The notes under the pieces: model-generated
Database searches by the model: none
What the model was told of the DNA's origin: nothing
Seen by the model: the letters and a program-made list of their open reading frames with translations, nothing else
Shown: positions 9,101-17,083 of the stretch, in pieces
Numbering within the stretch: the first letter of the stretch is position 1
Layout: each line of letters begins with the position of its first letter
Made by a program: the position numbers and the translations under genes
From: a virus
Reading direction: 5' to 3' (one strand)
DNA: 21,839 nt
IMG/VR virus record: IMGVR_UViG_3300030419_000500
Coordinates: 1-21,839 of that record

Positions 9101-10886
9101 TTTTGCTGATATAAGAACTAGATATAGTGAACCACCTACTAAAGGTGATAATCTTTGGGCAGCTCAAGGTAGATGGGTAGAAGCTAGAGGTACAGATGGT
9201 GATAAAGCTGCTTATAATATAACAAATATAGCTAGAACTTTAAATAATAACAAACTATTAGGCTGGTCTCCACGTGTACTTGCCGCTACTGATGATACAT
9301 TTAAGTGGTTAATGACTAGAGCTAGATCAAAAGAACTAGCTATGCGTGAAGTATTAGAAGGAGCTGGTGATGACGTTGTTGAATTTACACCTCAAATACT
9401 AAAGGCAGCTGAAGATAGGCACTATGCTAATATGTTAGATGGCTTTGGTGAGATTGATGTATCTAAGAACTCTTGGCTTAATAAGCAATTTAAAGAAGTA
9501 ACACTTACATCTGAATTAACTGGATTTGCTCAAAAACTCGATTCATTAATGAACGAGACTCCGTTATTAAAACCTTTCTATCTATTTGCTAGAACAGGTA
9601 TTAATGGATTGAATCTTAGTTTCAAAAATACCCCATTATTAGGTGCTCTACATAAAGAATCTTTAGCTATACTTAGGCATACTGGAGATAATTTCGACGA
9701 TTTAGCTAGATATGGTATTGAGAATGCTAATGATTTAAAGAATGCTAGGAACTTACTTGCCGGCAGACAAGCTGTAGGTAGTGCTACTGTTATGACTATG
9801 GCTGGTATGTACACAGCAGGTCAGTTGACTGGTAATGGTCCTGCAGATAGATCATTAAGGCAACAATGGATCAATGCTGGATGGAAACCTAACCATGTAT
9901 ACATAGGTAATGTAGGATTCGATTATAGATCACTAGAACCATTCAATGTTATATGGTCTTCTATAGCTGATATAGGAGATAATATAGAATTAATGGGACC
10001 AGAATGGGCAGAACAAAGATTACAAGCTGTAGCGTTTGTTATCGGTAGAGGTCTAACAGGTAAAACTTATATGTCTGGTTTAGATCAAATGATGCAAATT
10101 ATGCAGAAACCTTTAGGTCCAGAAACTCAAAAGGTATTTGCTAATATTATGAATAATAGTGTACCACTTGCAGGTATGAGAAATGAATTTGGTAAATGGG
10201 TAAATCCTCATATGAAGGAATTAAATTCTGATATGTGGACTTCTATTAGAAATAGAAACCAAGCTACTGAATTTTTAGCAGGTGAAGGTAAACTTCCAAA
10301 TAAAAGTGACTTACTGAATGGCACTCCAATTAATAACTGGAATATAATAGGTAGATCTTTTAACGCTGTATCTCCAATTTCTATGGATATTAGAAGAAGA
10401 ACACCTGGTAGAAAACTATTATTATCAAGTGGGTATGATTTAAAATCTGCAACTTATTCTTATGGTGGCTATTCATTTTCTAAAGATGCTCATGTTAGAG
10501 CACACTTTCAGAATGCTATAGGTACTGTTCCAGTTACGGTTGGATTTAAAAAGTTTAAGAATGTAGAAGAAGCTTTAGATTATATAGCTACTCGTAAAGA
10601 TATCAAAATATCTATGCAACAAATGCAAGCAGATTCTAAGAGTCCAGCTAATAAAGATTTAAATCCTAATAATTATCCTCATAATACTGTTATCGATAGG
10701 TTAATGAATCAAGCTAGATCTAAAGCTTGGGCAAAAATTAATGATCCTAAACACCCTGGATATGATAGAGTTCAAGCATTAAAATCTAAAAAAGATGGTC
10801 ATACTAATAGGACTAGAGATAGTAGATCTGAAATTTTAGAATTAAGTTTTCCTAGTAAACAGATAGAACAATTCCCTAAGAACTAA
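6198..10886 (+). CDS. gp16: Internal virion protein D (T7 gp16-like), with EF-hand-like loop
   Basis: This is the largest ejection protein, 1562 residues against about 1318 in T7, expected in the virion core and in the periplasmic/inner-membrane conduit. Residues 1-110 are a low-complexity Gln/Glu/Pro/Thr segment. Residues 202-213 read DRNKDGKMTYAD, matching an EF-hand/dockerin-type calcium loop. A hydrophobic Ala/Gly/Val stretch lies around residues 365-414 and could meet membrane. The C-terminal third has PLAGMRNEFGKWVNPHMKEL and NAVSPISMDIRRRTPGRKLL, familiar from marine T7-like gp16 proteins. I do not see the transglycosylase motif found at the T7 gp16 N-terminus. A GGAGGG ribosome site (6187-6192) precedes the ATG, which overlaps the gp15 stop by one base. 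Confidence 0.9.
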   Translation: MDTLNIQGGNTNSNEDTTFELEGYEEHMENLDNQYKDDSQWQPPAETEAEVETAQPAVQQPTEHPRHQAFQELDIPSDRQPQAVDQTTTEGQPQDQQVQQVDQEQESTGNKLFDRGIARQNRNWRYDENGDILIETLTDGEERRLIDLPNGAEKIKVNSLTKTFIHEKEKEVIRLLSSANLENKLLAFEMISQDQELVDRYDRNKDGKMTYADFFDTTNLNYGDGMSEEEDAIATAEWLAGLQAKDSGSRARAIWQKYGAGQDMVLYTAKVREGYFDPTAEENWKSSGGGAWFDIGAILAETGGSFRDIADGAAEGDWNVWKNWHKDSKYDDDLLQHKNPLSLEWQVNNPIAITENSRDIYATTFWSTALAGTVGTGAVIAPLAKTSAVAAKVIGSAKTVKGAIVADTIAPGLFRDFTEDGIGMMRQKGPIEWMNTNLGSEGEVVVPSIANGMNNPWAKKIDNTILEGGLAWGSARVIGFLGRNIFGKTGFLRQGLPNGVRRAQTNLDQFRMGARDWSTKKYSEMISEESLFRKGQQQLNDIYEAGVEQARKTGDSFKNAFSTDGATQADLFNGYGVYKNGGFLGGQGWTKARSGVRQVLNDLDQIRHRIGLRVKGGTDSLFSQVELARAAKSGISPGQLDLFAKDFVEDNILSRQLDELNPLKGKYTRRYSSDSAQQSIQELMGRDAGAMSQDEFWGSKFLDREFKIGDYNNLDSFNKWAVREIEVADAVNESLLLQLRDAANSASEMVGKTDLFAVDGPVSRIADNLKVGLSQVKKTQYTWDKARELLKNSKTGTLTQAQLDELTADVALRSRSMDTEIKQGINHMVNMLRKEGNDDLAAAVLDVFKVSNDVHNWKDFDAWMRQKIKGGEFQGKVKTGALIRELQGVMVNSILSGPKTPLRAILGTTTNAYLNAINEAAGAVLRAPFTNDVVTRKASIAKLKGMFELVPEAFDVFKQNWDAKFNADFADIRTRYSEPPTKGDNLWAAQGRWVEARGTDGDKAAYNITNIARTLNNNKLLGWSPRVLAATDDTFKWLMTRARSKELAMREVLEGAGDDVVEFTPQILKAAEDRHYANMLDGFGEIDVSKNSWLNKQFKEVTLTSELTGFAQKLDSLMNETPLLKPFYLFARTGINGLNLSFKNTPLLGALHKESLAILRHTGDNFDDLARYGIENANDLKNARNLLAGRQAVGSATVMTMAGMYTAGQLTGNGPADRSLRQQWINAGWKPNHVYIGNVGFDYRSLEPFNVIWSSIADIGDNIELMGPEWAEQRLQAVAFVIGRGLTGKTYMSGLDQMMQIMQKPLGPETQKVFANIMNNSVPLAGMRNEFGKWVNPHMKELNSDMWTSIRNRNQATEFLAGEGKLPNKSDLLNGTPINNWNIIGRSFNAVSPISMDIRRRTPGRKLLLSSGYDLKSATYSYGGYSFSKDAHVRAHFQNAIGTVPVTVGFKKFKNVEEALDYIATRKDIKISMQQMQADSKSPANKDLNPNNYPHNTVIDRLMNQARSKAWAKINDPKHPGYDRVQALKSKKDGHTNRTRDSRSEILELSFPSKQIEQFPKN

Positions 10887-13820
10887 ATGGCACATCAAAA
10901 AGTAACAAAAACATACTCCCAAAATACGGGAGTTGCGAATACATTTAGCTACTCAGGGAGTTTTGATGTATTCAAAGGAAAAGAAGTTGTAGTAAAATTA
11001 GATGCAGTAATATTAACATTTACTGATACTACTATAAATGAATCCGCCTCACCCCGAGAATATACAGTAGACACATCAGCTAAAACCATACATATTGGTG
11101 GTGCTGATTTGTCTAGTGGTAGTATAGAAATAAGACCTGTAACAGATTTAGGTCAATTAGATAATGTAGCACCAAAAGCGAAAGCTGAATTCACCCCAGG
11201 TGCATCAATTACATCAGCTGATTTAAATAATAATCAGACTCAGCTTCTACGGAAGGCTTTAGAGTATGATGCTGATAAACTTGATTCAACTGGTGGCACC
11301 ATGACGGGTCACCTGACAATGGGTGAAGATACGACAATTGTATTTGAAGGTGCAACAGACGATGCTTACGAAACTACTCTCACAGTTACTGATCCTACAG
11401 CTGATCGTACTATTACCTTACCTAATGTATCTGGTACTGTTGTAACTACAGGAGATACAGCAACAGTTACAGCCACAATGTTGGCAGCTAACTCTGTTGA
11501 TTCTTCTGAATTAGTAGATGGAAGTATAGATTCAAGTCATATATCTAGTAATGCAGTTACAACAGCTAAGATAACAGCAGATGCTGTGACTGGAGCAAAG
11601 ATAGCAGATGATGCAATAGATTCAGAACATTATACAGACGGTAGTATAGATACAGCTCATATTGGTGACAGCCAAGTTACTACTGCAAAGATAGCTGCAG
11701 ATGCTATAACTAACGCAAAGATAGCAGATAATTCAATTGATTCAGAACATTATGTAAATGGATCAATAGATTTAGAACACATGTCAGCTAACTCAGTTAG
11801 TACTGATCAATATGTAGATGCAAGTATCCAGAATGCTCATATAGATAATGATCAAATAGACAGTCAACACTATGTTGCAGGATCTATTGATACTGAACAT
11901 ATAGCTGATTCACAAATTACAACTGCAAAGATAGCAGCAGATGCAATTACTGGAGCTAAGATAGCTGATGACGCTGTAGATTCTGAACATCTAGCAGCAG
12001 ACTCAATTGATGCTGAACATTATGCAGCAGGTTCTGTAGATACTACAGCTCTTGGTGCTGATTCAGTAACAGGTGCTAAGATAGCAGACGATGCTATAGA
12101 CTCAGAACATTATGCAGCTGATTCTATTGATGCAGAACATTATGCAGCTGGGTCTGTAGATTCCACAGCTTTAGCTTCTAACGCTATAACTACAGCTAAG
12201 ATTACAGATGCTAACGTAACTACAGCTAAGGTTGCAGACGATTCAATTACTATTGCTAAGATAGGATGTGAACAAACAACTATTTCTGATAGTGACTCAC
12301 ATATTCCTACATCAGGAGCTGTTGTAGATTACGTTGCAGCACAAATTGCACCTATTGGCGGTCTTGAAGTTATTGCAGATGATGAATCATTCCCTAACAC
12401 AATTCCAGCAGCTGGTGTTGTAATTAGTATTACTGATGCATCTGGCTTACAAATCAACTCTAGTGGTGTTTCTACTAATGGTGATACACTTGATAATTCA
12501 ACTGTAACAATTAATGGATTTCCATCTTCTCTAAGAGGAGGTGTTGGTAGTAATGCTGACCCTTATGTATTAGGATCTGGCGCAGGTCTAATGGTTCAAT
12601 CTACTGGATCAAGTCAGACTTATAATTACCATAAAGCACTGTTGAAAGAATCAGACTTTGTACAGTTAAGTGATGATATAAACGACTTTAATAGTAAATA
12701 TCGGATAGCAAGTTCAGCACCTGGATCTGACAATGATGAAGGTGACTTATACTTTAATACTTCAACCAATAAGATGTACGTCTATGACGGCTCTGCATGG
12801 GGTGAAGTTACTTCTACAGGTGATTATAAATTCTTAACAATAAAAGATCACGATCAAGCAGTCGGTGGTTCTGGACCAACATTCAATGGTTCTAATGAAG
12901 AATTTGATTTGTTTGATGGATCATCTGACGCAAGTATTACTAGTGCGGCTCAGTTATTAGTAGTTCTTAACGGTGTACTTCAGAAACCTAATAGTGGTAG
13001 TTTTAGTGGAAGTGAAGAAGGTTATTACTTAAATGATACACATGGTATTAAATTCTGTGATCCTCCTCCAAGTGGTTCAACACTATTTGTAACTCAACTT
13101 GGTACAGCTACAACTGTAAACGTACCAGCTGATGGTTCAGTAGTTGCTGCTAAGATTGGATCAGGTGCTGTAACAACAGCTAAGCTTGCTGATGCAAATG
13201 TCACTACAGCTAAGATAGCAGATGATGCAATAACAGCAGCTAAAATTGGTCCCCTAGCTGGTGACGTTTTCTTTGATAATGGTACTAATTCTGGGAGTGA
13301 TATTCTTTGGGATGAATCAGATAATGCTTTAGAATTTTCTGATGGTGTTAGTGCAACATTTGGAGACGGTGGAGATTTAATAGTAGGGCATGACTTCACT
13401 AATCATGTAGACAAAAGTTTAATTTCTTCGTCAACAGATTTAGATATATCTACTAACAAAGTGACCTTCATGGATCAGAATCGTGATCCAATTCTTACGG
13501 TTGACTCATCAAATTCCAAAGTTATTATTGCTGATCATTTAGAACCTGAAGCAGATAGCACACATGATTTAGGAACTAACTCAGTTAGATTCAGAAATGC
13601 ATATATTGATACTCTCTATGGAGATGGATCAAACCTAACTGGAATAGCTACTGGTGTTGTAGGAGGAGGTAGTGATGAAATATTCTGGGAGAATGGTCAA
13701 ACAGTTACTACTGACTATACTATTACAAATAACAAAAACGCCATGTCTGCAGGACCGATCACTATTAATAATGGTGTCACGGTTACTATAGGCGATGGAG
13801 AAACCTGGACAATCGTATAA
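10887..13820 (+). CDS. gp17: Tail fiber protein with T7 gp17-type N-terminal anchor and repeat shaft
   Basis: This 977-residue tail fiber mediates host adsorption. Residues 1-128 match the T7 tail fiber N-terminal domain: DVFKGKEVVVKLDAVILTF, YTVDTSAKTIHIGG, EIRPVTDL and FTPGASITSADLNNNQTQLL. That domain docks the trimer on the tail nozzle. A TGGTMTGHLTMGED linker follows. A degenerate repeat shaft rich in SIDSEHY, GSID and TAKIADDAI spans about residues 201-461. Next is a mixed-beta region with QLLVVLNGVLQKPN, GIKFCDPPPSGSTLFVTQ and a second short repeat patch. The end is DEIFWENGQTVTT and NAMSAGPITINNGVTVTIGD, a common fiber C-terminal module. The ATG abuts the gp16 stop (TAAATG). It is the only fiber-like ORF here with the tail anchor. 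Confidence 0.95.
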   Translation: MAHQKVTKTYSQNTGVANTFSYSGSFDVFKGKEVVVKLDAVILTFTDTTINESASPREYTVDTSAKTIHIGGADLSSGSIEIRPVTDLGQLDNVAPKAKAEFTPGASITSADLNNNQTQLLRKALEYDADKLDSTGGTMTGHLTMGEDTTIVFEGATDDAYETTLTVTDPTADRTITLPNVSGTVVTTGDTATVTATMLAANSVDSSELVDGSIDSSHISSNAVTTAKITADAVTGAKIADDAIDSEHYTDGSIDTAHIGDSQVTTAKIAADAITNAKIADNSIDSEHYVNGSIDLEHMSANSVSTDQYVDASIQNAHIDNDQIDSQHYVAGSIDTEHIADSQITTAKIAADAITGAKIADDAVDSEHLAADSIDAEHYAAGSVDTTALGADSVTGAKIADDAIDSEHYAADSIDAEHYAAGSVDSTALASNAITTAKITDANVTTAKVADDSITIAKIGCEQTTISDSDSHIPTSGAVVDYVAAQIAPIGGLEVIADDESFPNTIPAAGVVISITDASGLQINSSGVSTNGDTLDNSTVTINGFPSSLRGGVGSNADPYVLGSGAGLMVQSTGSSQTYNYHKALLKESDFVQLSDDINDFNSKYRIASSAPGSDNDEGDLYFNTSTNKMYVYDGSAWGEVTSTGDYKFLTIKDHDQAVGGSGPTFNGSNEEFDLFDGSSDASITSAAQLLVVLNGVLQKPNSGSFSGSEEGYYLNDTHGIKFCDPPPSGSTLFVTQLGTATTVNVPADGSVVAAKIGSGAVTTAKLADANVTTAKIADDAITAAKIGPLAGDVFFDNGTNSGSDILWDESDNALEFSDGVSATFGDGGDLIVGHDFTNHVDKSLISSSTDLDISTNKVTFMDQNRDPILTVDSSNSKVIIADHLEPEADSTHDLGTNSVRFRNAYIDTLYGDGSNLTGIATGVVGGGSDEIFWENGQTVTTDYTITNNKNAMSAGPITINNGVTVTIGDGETWTIV
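11487..12267 (+). repeat. Degenerate in-frame repeats encoding the fiber shaft
   Basis: Tandem units of about 10-20 residues vary around SIDSEHYxxGSIDTxHIxxxxITTAKIAxDAITGAKIADDAI. The units are conserved in protein but vary in codon choice. For example, SIDAEHYAAGSVD occurs at 12003-12041 and again 120 bases later (12123-12161), with 4 of 13 codons changed, all synonymously. A shorter relative with AKIGSGAVTTAKLADANVTT lies near 13137-13245, and another begins the gene at 15827. The pattern resembles the phage tail repeat class and probably forms a repetitive trimeric fiber shaft. Confidence 0.85.
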
Positions 13821-13827
13821 ATTATGG
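13818..13827 (+). promoter_or_regulatory. Repeated stop/start junction TAAATTATGG
   Basis: The stop of the tail fiber and the start of the next gene form TAAATTATGG. The same 10 bases recur at 16877-16886 and 17081-17090, always at the stop/start join of cassette genes. Two of the three lack a clear Shine-Dalgarno sequence, so re-initiation after termination is a possible mechanism. Confidence 0.5.
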
Positions 13828-14372
13828 CAATAACAATTACAGGAAATTCTGGTATATCAATGCCCGACGAAGGTATAGAAGCCAAAGATTTAGGTAATGG
13901 AGCTATTATTCAAGTTGTATCAACTACTAAACAAGATGTTTATTCACAAGAAGGAGATTCTTCTAGTTGGACTGCTGTAACTGGATTATCGGCTAGTATA
14001 ACCCCTTCAAATGCTACAAATAAAATATTAATTCAGGTTCAAATCTATAGCTCTAATGATTCAAATGATTATGCAAATGTTTTTAGGTTATATAAGGCAG
14101 GTTCTCATCTAACGGGAGCTAGTGGAACTGGAGCTTCAAATAGAGATGGTGCCTTTTTAGCGCATAGACAAGGAGATCAAGGGGTTGATCCATATTCACT
14201 ATCAAACTCTTACTTAGATACCGCAGGGGGTACAAGTGCTATTACTTATCAATTATATATGAAAGTAGAAGACAATTCAAATGGGTATATCAATAGAACA
14301 GGTAACGATTCGGATCATTGGTATTCTGCTAGATGTTCATCCACTATTACAGTAATGGAGGTAGTTGCATGA
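13824..14372 (+). CDS. Fiber-like protein, probable receptor-binding beta module (182 aa)
   Basis: This is a small, Ser/Thr/Asn-rich, beta-strand-rich protein. After a short leader MAITITGNSGISMPDEGIEA, it has GAIIQVVSTTKQDVYSQ, then VTGLSASITPSNATNKILIQ, and it ends in STITVMEVVA. The 'IIQVVSTTK...VTGLSxSITPSxATNKILI' pattern is familiar from marine phage fiber ends and probably makes a jelly-roll-like head domain. It lacks the T7 anchor, so it must attach through another protein or act as a separate chain. The start follows the tail fiber stop by 3 bases with no clear ribosome site, in the context TAAATTATGG. The stop overlaps the next start (ATGA). Function is inferred from sequence style and position. 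Confidence 0.75.
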   Translation: MAITITGNSGISMPDEGIEAKDLGNGAIIQVVSTTKQDVYSQEGDSSSWTAVTGLSASITPSNATNKILIQVQIYSSNDSNDYANVFRLYKAGSHLTGASGTGASNRDGAFLAHRQGDQGVDPYSLSNSYLDTAGGTSAITYQLYMKVEDNSNGYINRTGNDSDHWYSARCSSTITVMEVVA

Positions 14373-15061
14373 CATTAAAACTAAACGGTTCCTCATCAGG
14401 GAGCGTATCAATAGATGCTCCTGCTAGTACAACAAGTGGAGCAGATATAACATTTGCATTACCTGTAGCTGATGGATCATCAGGTCAAGCTCTTACTACT
14501 AATGCTAGTGGTCAATTAGCTTTTAGTAGTAATCCAGGTACAGGTAGAAAGGTATTAGAACAATTTTATTCTCCTTGTGATGGTTCAGTTATAACATTAC
14601 AAGATGGTAACCATACATTAACTGGACCTTCTGCTCACTATGATACCACTGATTCTTTTGCTGATGTAGTAGGATCAAGTTTCACTTATACACCTCCTAC
14701 AGGTGCAACACAAGTTATATATGAACTGGCAATAGCAGAACGGAATGATGGTGGAAGTGGACCAATTATTAGTTATAAGTTATTACTTGATAGTGATGAA
14801 GTAACTAAAGGGAGAACAGTTTCTAGAGGTCCTTCTAGTTATGAAACAACTGTCATTGTCAAATGGGCATTTAATATTGGTGGTTCTGCTGATACAACAG
14901 TTGGTAGAGTAGCTAGTTGGACTAGTGATAAAACTATCAAAGTACAAGTTAGTAGATATAGTTCCAGTTTTCCAGCGATAATACATGAATTTTCTCACTG
15001 GGGTACTTCTAGTGATGATTCATTAGTCTTACCACGTTTAGGAATTACAGCAATAGGATAA
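14369..15061 (+). CDS. Fiber-like structural protein (230 aa)
   Basis: I place the start at the ATG at 14369, not the in-frame ATG at 14333. The 14369 start has a strong GGAGG (14357-14361) seven bases upstream and forms an ATGA overlap with the previous stop. The earlier ATG would lie well inside the preceding gene. The protein opens MTLKLNGSSSGSVSIDAPAS, then FALPVADGSSGQALTTNASG, a leader module common in marine phage tail fibers. A beta-rich body follows with FADVVGSSFTYTPPTGATQV, VIYELAIAE and KWAFNIGG. There is no tail-anchor domain and no chaperone domain. It is probably another distal fiber or receptor-binding chain; the receptor cannot be told from sequence. Confidence 0.75.
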   Translation: MTLKLNGSSSGSVSIDAPASTTSGADITFALPVADGSSGQALTTNASGQLAFSSNPGTGRKVLEQFYSPCDGSVITLQDGNHTLTGPSAHYDTTDSFADVVGSSFTYTPPTGATQVIYELAIAERNDGGSGPIISYKLLLDSDEVTKGRTVSRGPSSYETTVIVKWAFNIGGSADTTVGRVASWTSDKTIKVQVSRYSSSFPAIIHEFSHWGTSSDDSLVLPRLGITAIG

Positions 15062-15065
15062 ACAT

Positions 15066-15824
15066 ATGAGCACAATTAAAACAACGAATATTACTCATGG
15101 GAGTAATTCAGGTACAGTTAACTTAGCTTTGGCTAGTGATGGTAAGACAACTCTTGGTTCAGCTCTTAATGCTGTAGATATTGCTCATGCTGATAAATCA
15201 GGAGCAGCTAACCTAAGATTAACAAGTGCTGGTTCTGTAATCTTAGGTAGAGATACAGCTGGAGCTCAGGATTTAACTGATCCAGGTGTTCTTTTTGATA
15301 GACAGAATAGTACTTTCAATGGTGTATGTATTGTTAAGAATGCAACCAATTGGGGAACTGCTTTATATGTACATAGAACATCAACAGCAGGAGTAGGTAC
15401 ATTCTCTGAATATGCTTATGATGGTTCAACATGTGGTTCTGTATCTAGTAATGGTACCTCTAATGTTTCATTTAATACGTCTTCTGATTACAGATTAAAA
15501 CAAGATATTGTTTCTATTACAGATGGTATTACGCAGATCAAGAAGTTAACACCAAGAAGATTTAAATGGAAATCAAGTCTTGATTTAGGTTTTCAAGATG
15601 GATTCATTGCTCATGAAGTGCAAGAATCTGGTGCTATTAATGGGATAGTCCAAGGTACTAAAGATGGTACAAGGAAAAAATATGATGATCCAAGTACTGA
15701 TGAGCCTGATTATCAAAGTATGGATTATGCAAAATTAACACCACTTCTTACTGCTGCATTAAAAGAAGCAATTGCTAAAATAGAAACTTTAGAAACAAAA
15801 GTAGCAGCATTGGAGGCTAAATAA
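15066..15824 (+). CDS. Fiber-like protein with C-terminal S74 intramolecular chaperone
   Basis: This 252-residue protein has a fiber-like N-terminus (TTNITHGSNSGTVNLALASD) and a C-terminal S74 intramolecular chaperone, the domain of endosialidase-type fibers. The domain starts at residue 140 with SDYRLKQDI. It carries the conserved Ser (S140), Arg (R143) and Lys (K145) expected for self-cleavage before the serine. Further hallmarks are LTPRRFKWK, GFIAHEVQE, the MDYAKLTPLLTAALKEA helix and a C-terminal coiled coil, IAKIETLETKVAALEAK. By family knowledge, the chaperone trimerises the beta-helical part and is then released. That would leave a short mature fiber of about 139 residues. The start follows the previous stop by 4 bases without a strong ribosome site. 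Confidence 0.88.
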   Translation: MSTIKTTNITHGSNSGTVNLALASDGKTTLGSALNAVDIAHADKSGAANLRLTSAGSVILGRDTAGAQDLTDPGVLFDRQNSTFNGVCIVKNATNWGTALYVHRTSTAGVGTFSEYAYDGSTCGSVSSNGTSNVSFNTSSDYRLKQDIVSITDGITQIKKLTPRRFKWKSSLDLGFQDGFIAHEVQESGAINGIVQGTKDGTRKKYDDPSTDEPDYQSMDYAKLTPLLTAALKEAIAKIETLETKVAALEAK

Positions 15825-15826
15825 CT

Positions 15827-16879
15827 ATGGCATTAACAGAAGTCAATTCTTTAGGTATAAAGGATGGTGAAGTAAAAACAGCTGATATTGCTGCAGATGC
15901 AGTTACTGGAGCTAAGATTGCAGATGATGCTGTAGGCGCTGAACATATAGAGCAGTTAGACGCTAATATATCTTTTGCAGATAGTACTAAACTTCTATTC
16001 GGTGCAGGAAATGACCTTGAAATCTTCCATGATGGATCTAATTCATATATTGCAGAAGTTGGTACAGGAGATTTAGTTGTAAATTCAAATAGTACTATTT
16101 CATTAAATCCAAATGCAGGAGGTGAATACGGATTTAGAGTCCATTCAAATGGAGCTGTAGAAGGCTACTATGATAATGCAAAGAAATTTGAAACCACTGC
16201 TAGTGGAATAACGGTAACAGGTGGTGTTACTACTACTACAGCATCTACATTTGTAGGTAATGTAACCTTTGATAATGGTACAAATGCTGGTAAAGATATA
16301 GTTTGGGATGAAGGAAATGATAGATTAGTATTTAAAGATAGTGTAAATGCATTTTTTGGTGATGGTTTAGATCTTAGACTCTATCATGATGGTAGTAACT
16401 CATATATCCAACATGGTACAACAGGTAATTTACGTTATCAATCTGGTAACCATGATTTCTATAACCAAGCTGGTGATGAATTCCAGTGTAGAATGATTCA
16501 AAATGGTTCAGTTGAGCTTTATCATGATGGTAGTAAAAAGTTTGAAACAACTTCAACTGGAGCTACAGTAACTGGTTCAATATCAACTGCTAACACTGCT
16601 AAAGCTTGGATTGCAATGAATATGTCATCTGGTAGTTCATTAGATTCTTTTGGTGTTAGTTCTATTTCTGATGAAGGAACAGGTACATTTGATGTAAACT
16701 TTTCTACTGCACTTAGTAATAATAATGCCGCAGCTTTTGCAAGTGTTAGTGACTCAGCTTTACATGCTCAAATTGTAGATGGTGATTCCGATGGTAATGG
16801 TTTCCGATATAGATGTTTAGATGGTGGTGGTTCATTAACTGATGATCCACATACTTCATTCATAATCTTTGATAATTAA
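15827..16879 (+). CDS. Fiber-like protein with duplicated DGSNSYI modules (350 aa)
   Basis: This 350-residue fiber-like protein begins with AKIADDAV repeats (residues 17-40) related to those in the anchored tail fiber. Two related modules of about 87 residues follow (48-134 and 166-252). Each has a 'DL-(I/L)-(F/Y)HDGSNSYI' motif and ends in KKFETT-(S/T)G-TVTG. The linking segment VTFDNGTNAGKDIVWDEGND has a clear paralogue in the tail fiber at about 13264-13320. The C-terminal 95 residues (KAWIAMNMSSG, GTGTFDVNFSTALSNNNAAA) resemble a common phage fiber tip domain. A TGGAGG ribosome site lies 10 bases before the ATG. No anchor or chaperone domain is seen. The assignment as fiber component is solid; the exact role is inferred. 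Confidence 0.8.
   Translation: MALTEVNSLGIKDGEVKTADIAADAVTGAKIADDAVGAEHIEQLDANISFADSTKLLFGAGNDLEIFHDGSNSYIAEVGTGDLVVNSNSTISLNPNAGGEYGFRVHSNGAVEGYYDNAKKFETTASGITVTGGVTTTTASTFVGNVTFDNGTNAGKDIVWDEGNDRLVFKDSVNAFFGDGLDLRLYHDGSNSYIQHGTTGNLRYQSGNHDFYNQAGDEFQCRMIQNGSVELYHDGSKKFETTSTGATVTGSISTANTAKAWIAMNMSSGSSLDSFGVSSISDEGTGTFDVNFSTALSNNNAAAFASVSDSALHAQIVDGDSDGNGFRYRCLDGGGSLTDDPHTSFIIFDN
15971..16581 (+). repeat. Internal duplication in fiber-like gene
   Basis: Two diverged copies of a module lie at about 15968-16228 and 16322-16582. Each encodes an HDGSNSYI strand pair and a KKFETT-(S/T)G segment. A 17-base string, TATCATGATGGTAGTAA, also occurs exactly twice (16382-16398 and 16520-16536). It marks related strands within the second copy. 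Confidence 0.7.
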
Positions 16880-16886
16880 ATTATGG
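16877..16886 (+). promoter_or_regulatory. Repeated stop/start junction TAAATTATGG (copy 2)
   Basis: This is an exact copy of the junction, between the 350-aa fiber-like gene and the 66-aa gene. No purine-rich ribosome site is visible upstream (CATAATCTTTGATAAT). Confidence 0.5.
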
Positions 16887-17083
16887 CACATTCTGATAAA
16901 AGAATAGTTTATACAAGGAGTGATGGTGGTATTAGTATCCTTACTCCTATCGAAAATAGCGGTCTAACCGTTGAGCAAATACAAGCAAAAGATGTGCCTA
17001 AAGGTAAAACATCTTATATTATAAACGCTTCTGAAGTTCCAACTGATAGGAGCTTTCGAGATGCTTGGACTTATACGGAGTAA
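16883..17083 (+). CDS. Small protein of the tail-fiber region (66 aa), possible assembly chaperone component
   Basis: This small soluble protein reads KRIVYTRSDGGISILTP, then LTVEQIQAKDVPKGKTSYII and a terminal DRSFRDAWTYTE. The ordered pattern 'VSILxP...LTxExIxxKDVPxGxxYxIxxxSExPxDRxFRxAW' is familiar in small phage proteins next to tail fiber genes. They are usually found with the kind of protein encoded just downstream, as here. That pairing and the position suggest a role in fiber assembly or a minor structural role. No catalytic motif is visible. The ATG follows the previous stop by 3 bases in the context TAAATTATGG, with no obvious ribosome site. Confidence 0.72.
   Translation: MAHSDKRIVYTRSDGGISILTPIENSGLTVEQIQAKDVPKGKTSYIINASEVPTDRSFRDAWTYTE

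Noticed and set aside
11487-12267. Repeat tract as a possible CRISPR-like array
   Set aside because: The repeats are in frame, vary by synonymous codons, have no constant spacer length and encode a fiber shaft.
14333-14335. Upstream ATG for the 230-aa fiber-like gene
   Set aside because: It would extend 40 bases into the preceding gene with no ribosome site, whereas ATG 14369 has GGAGG at ideal spacing and an ATGA overlap.
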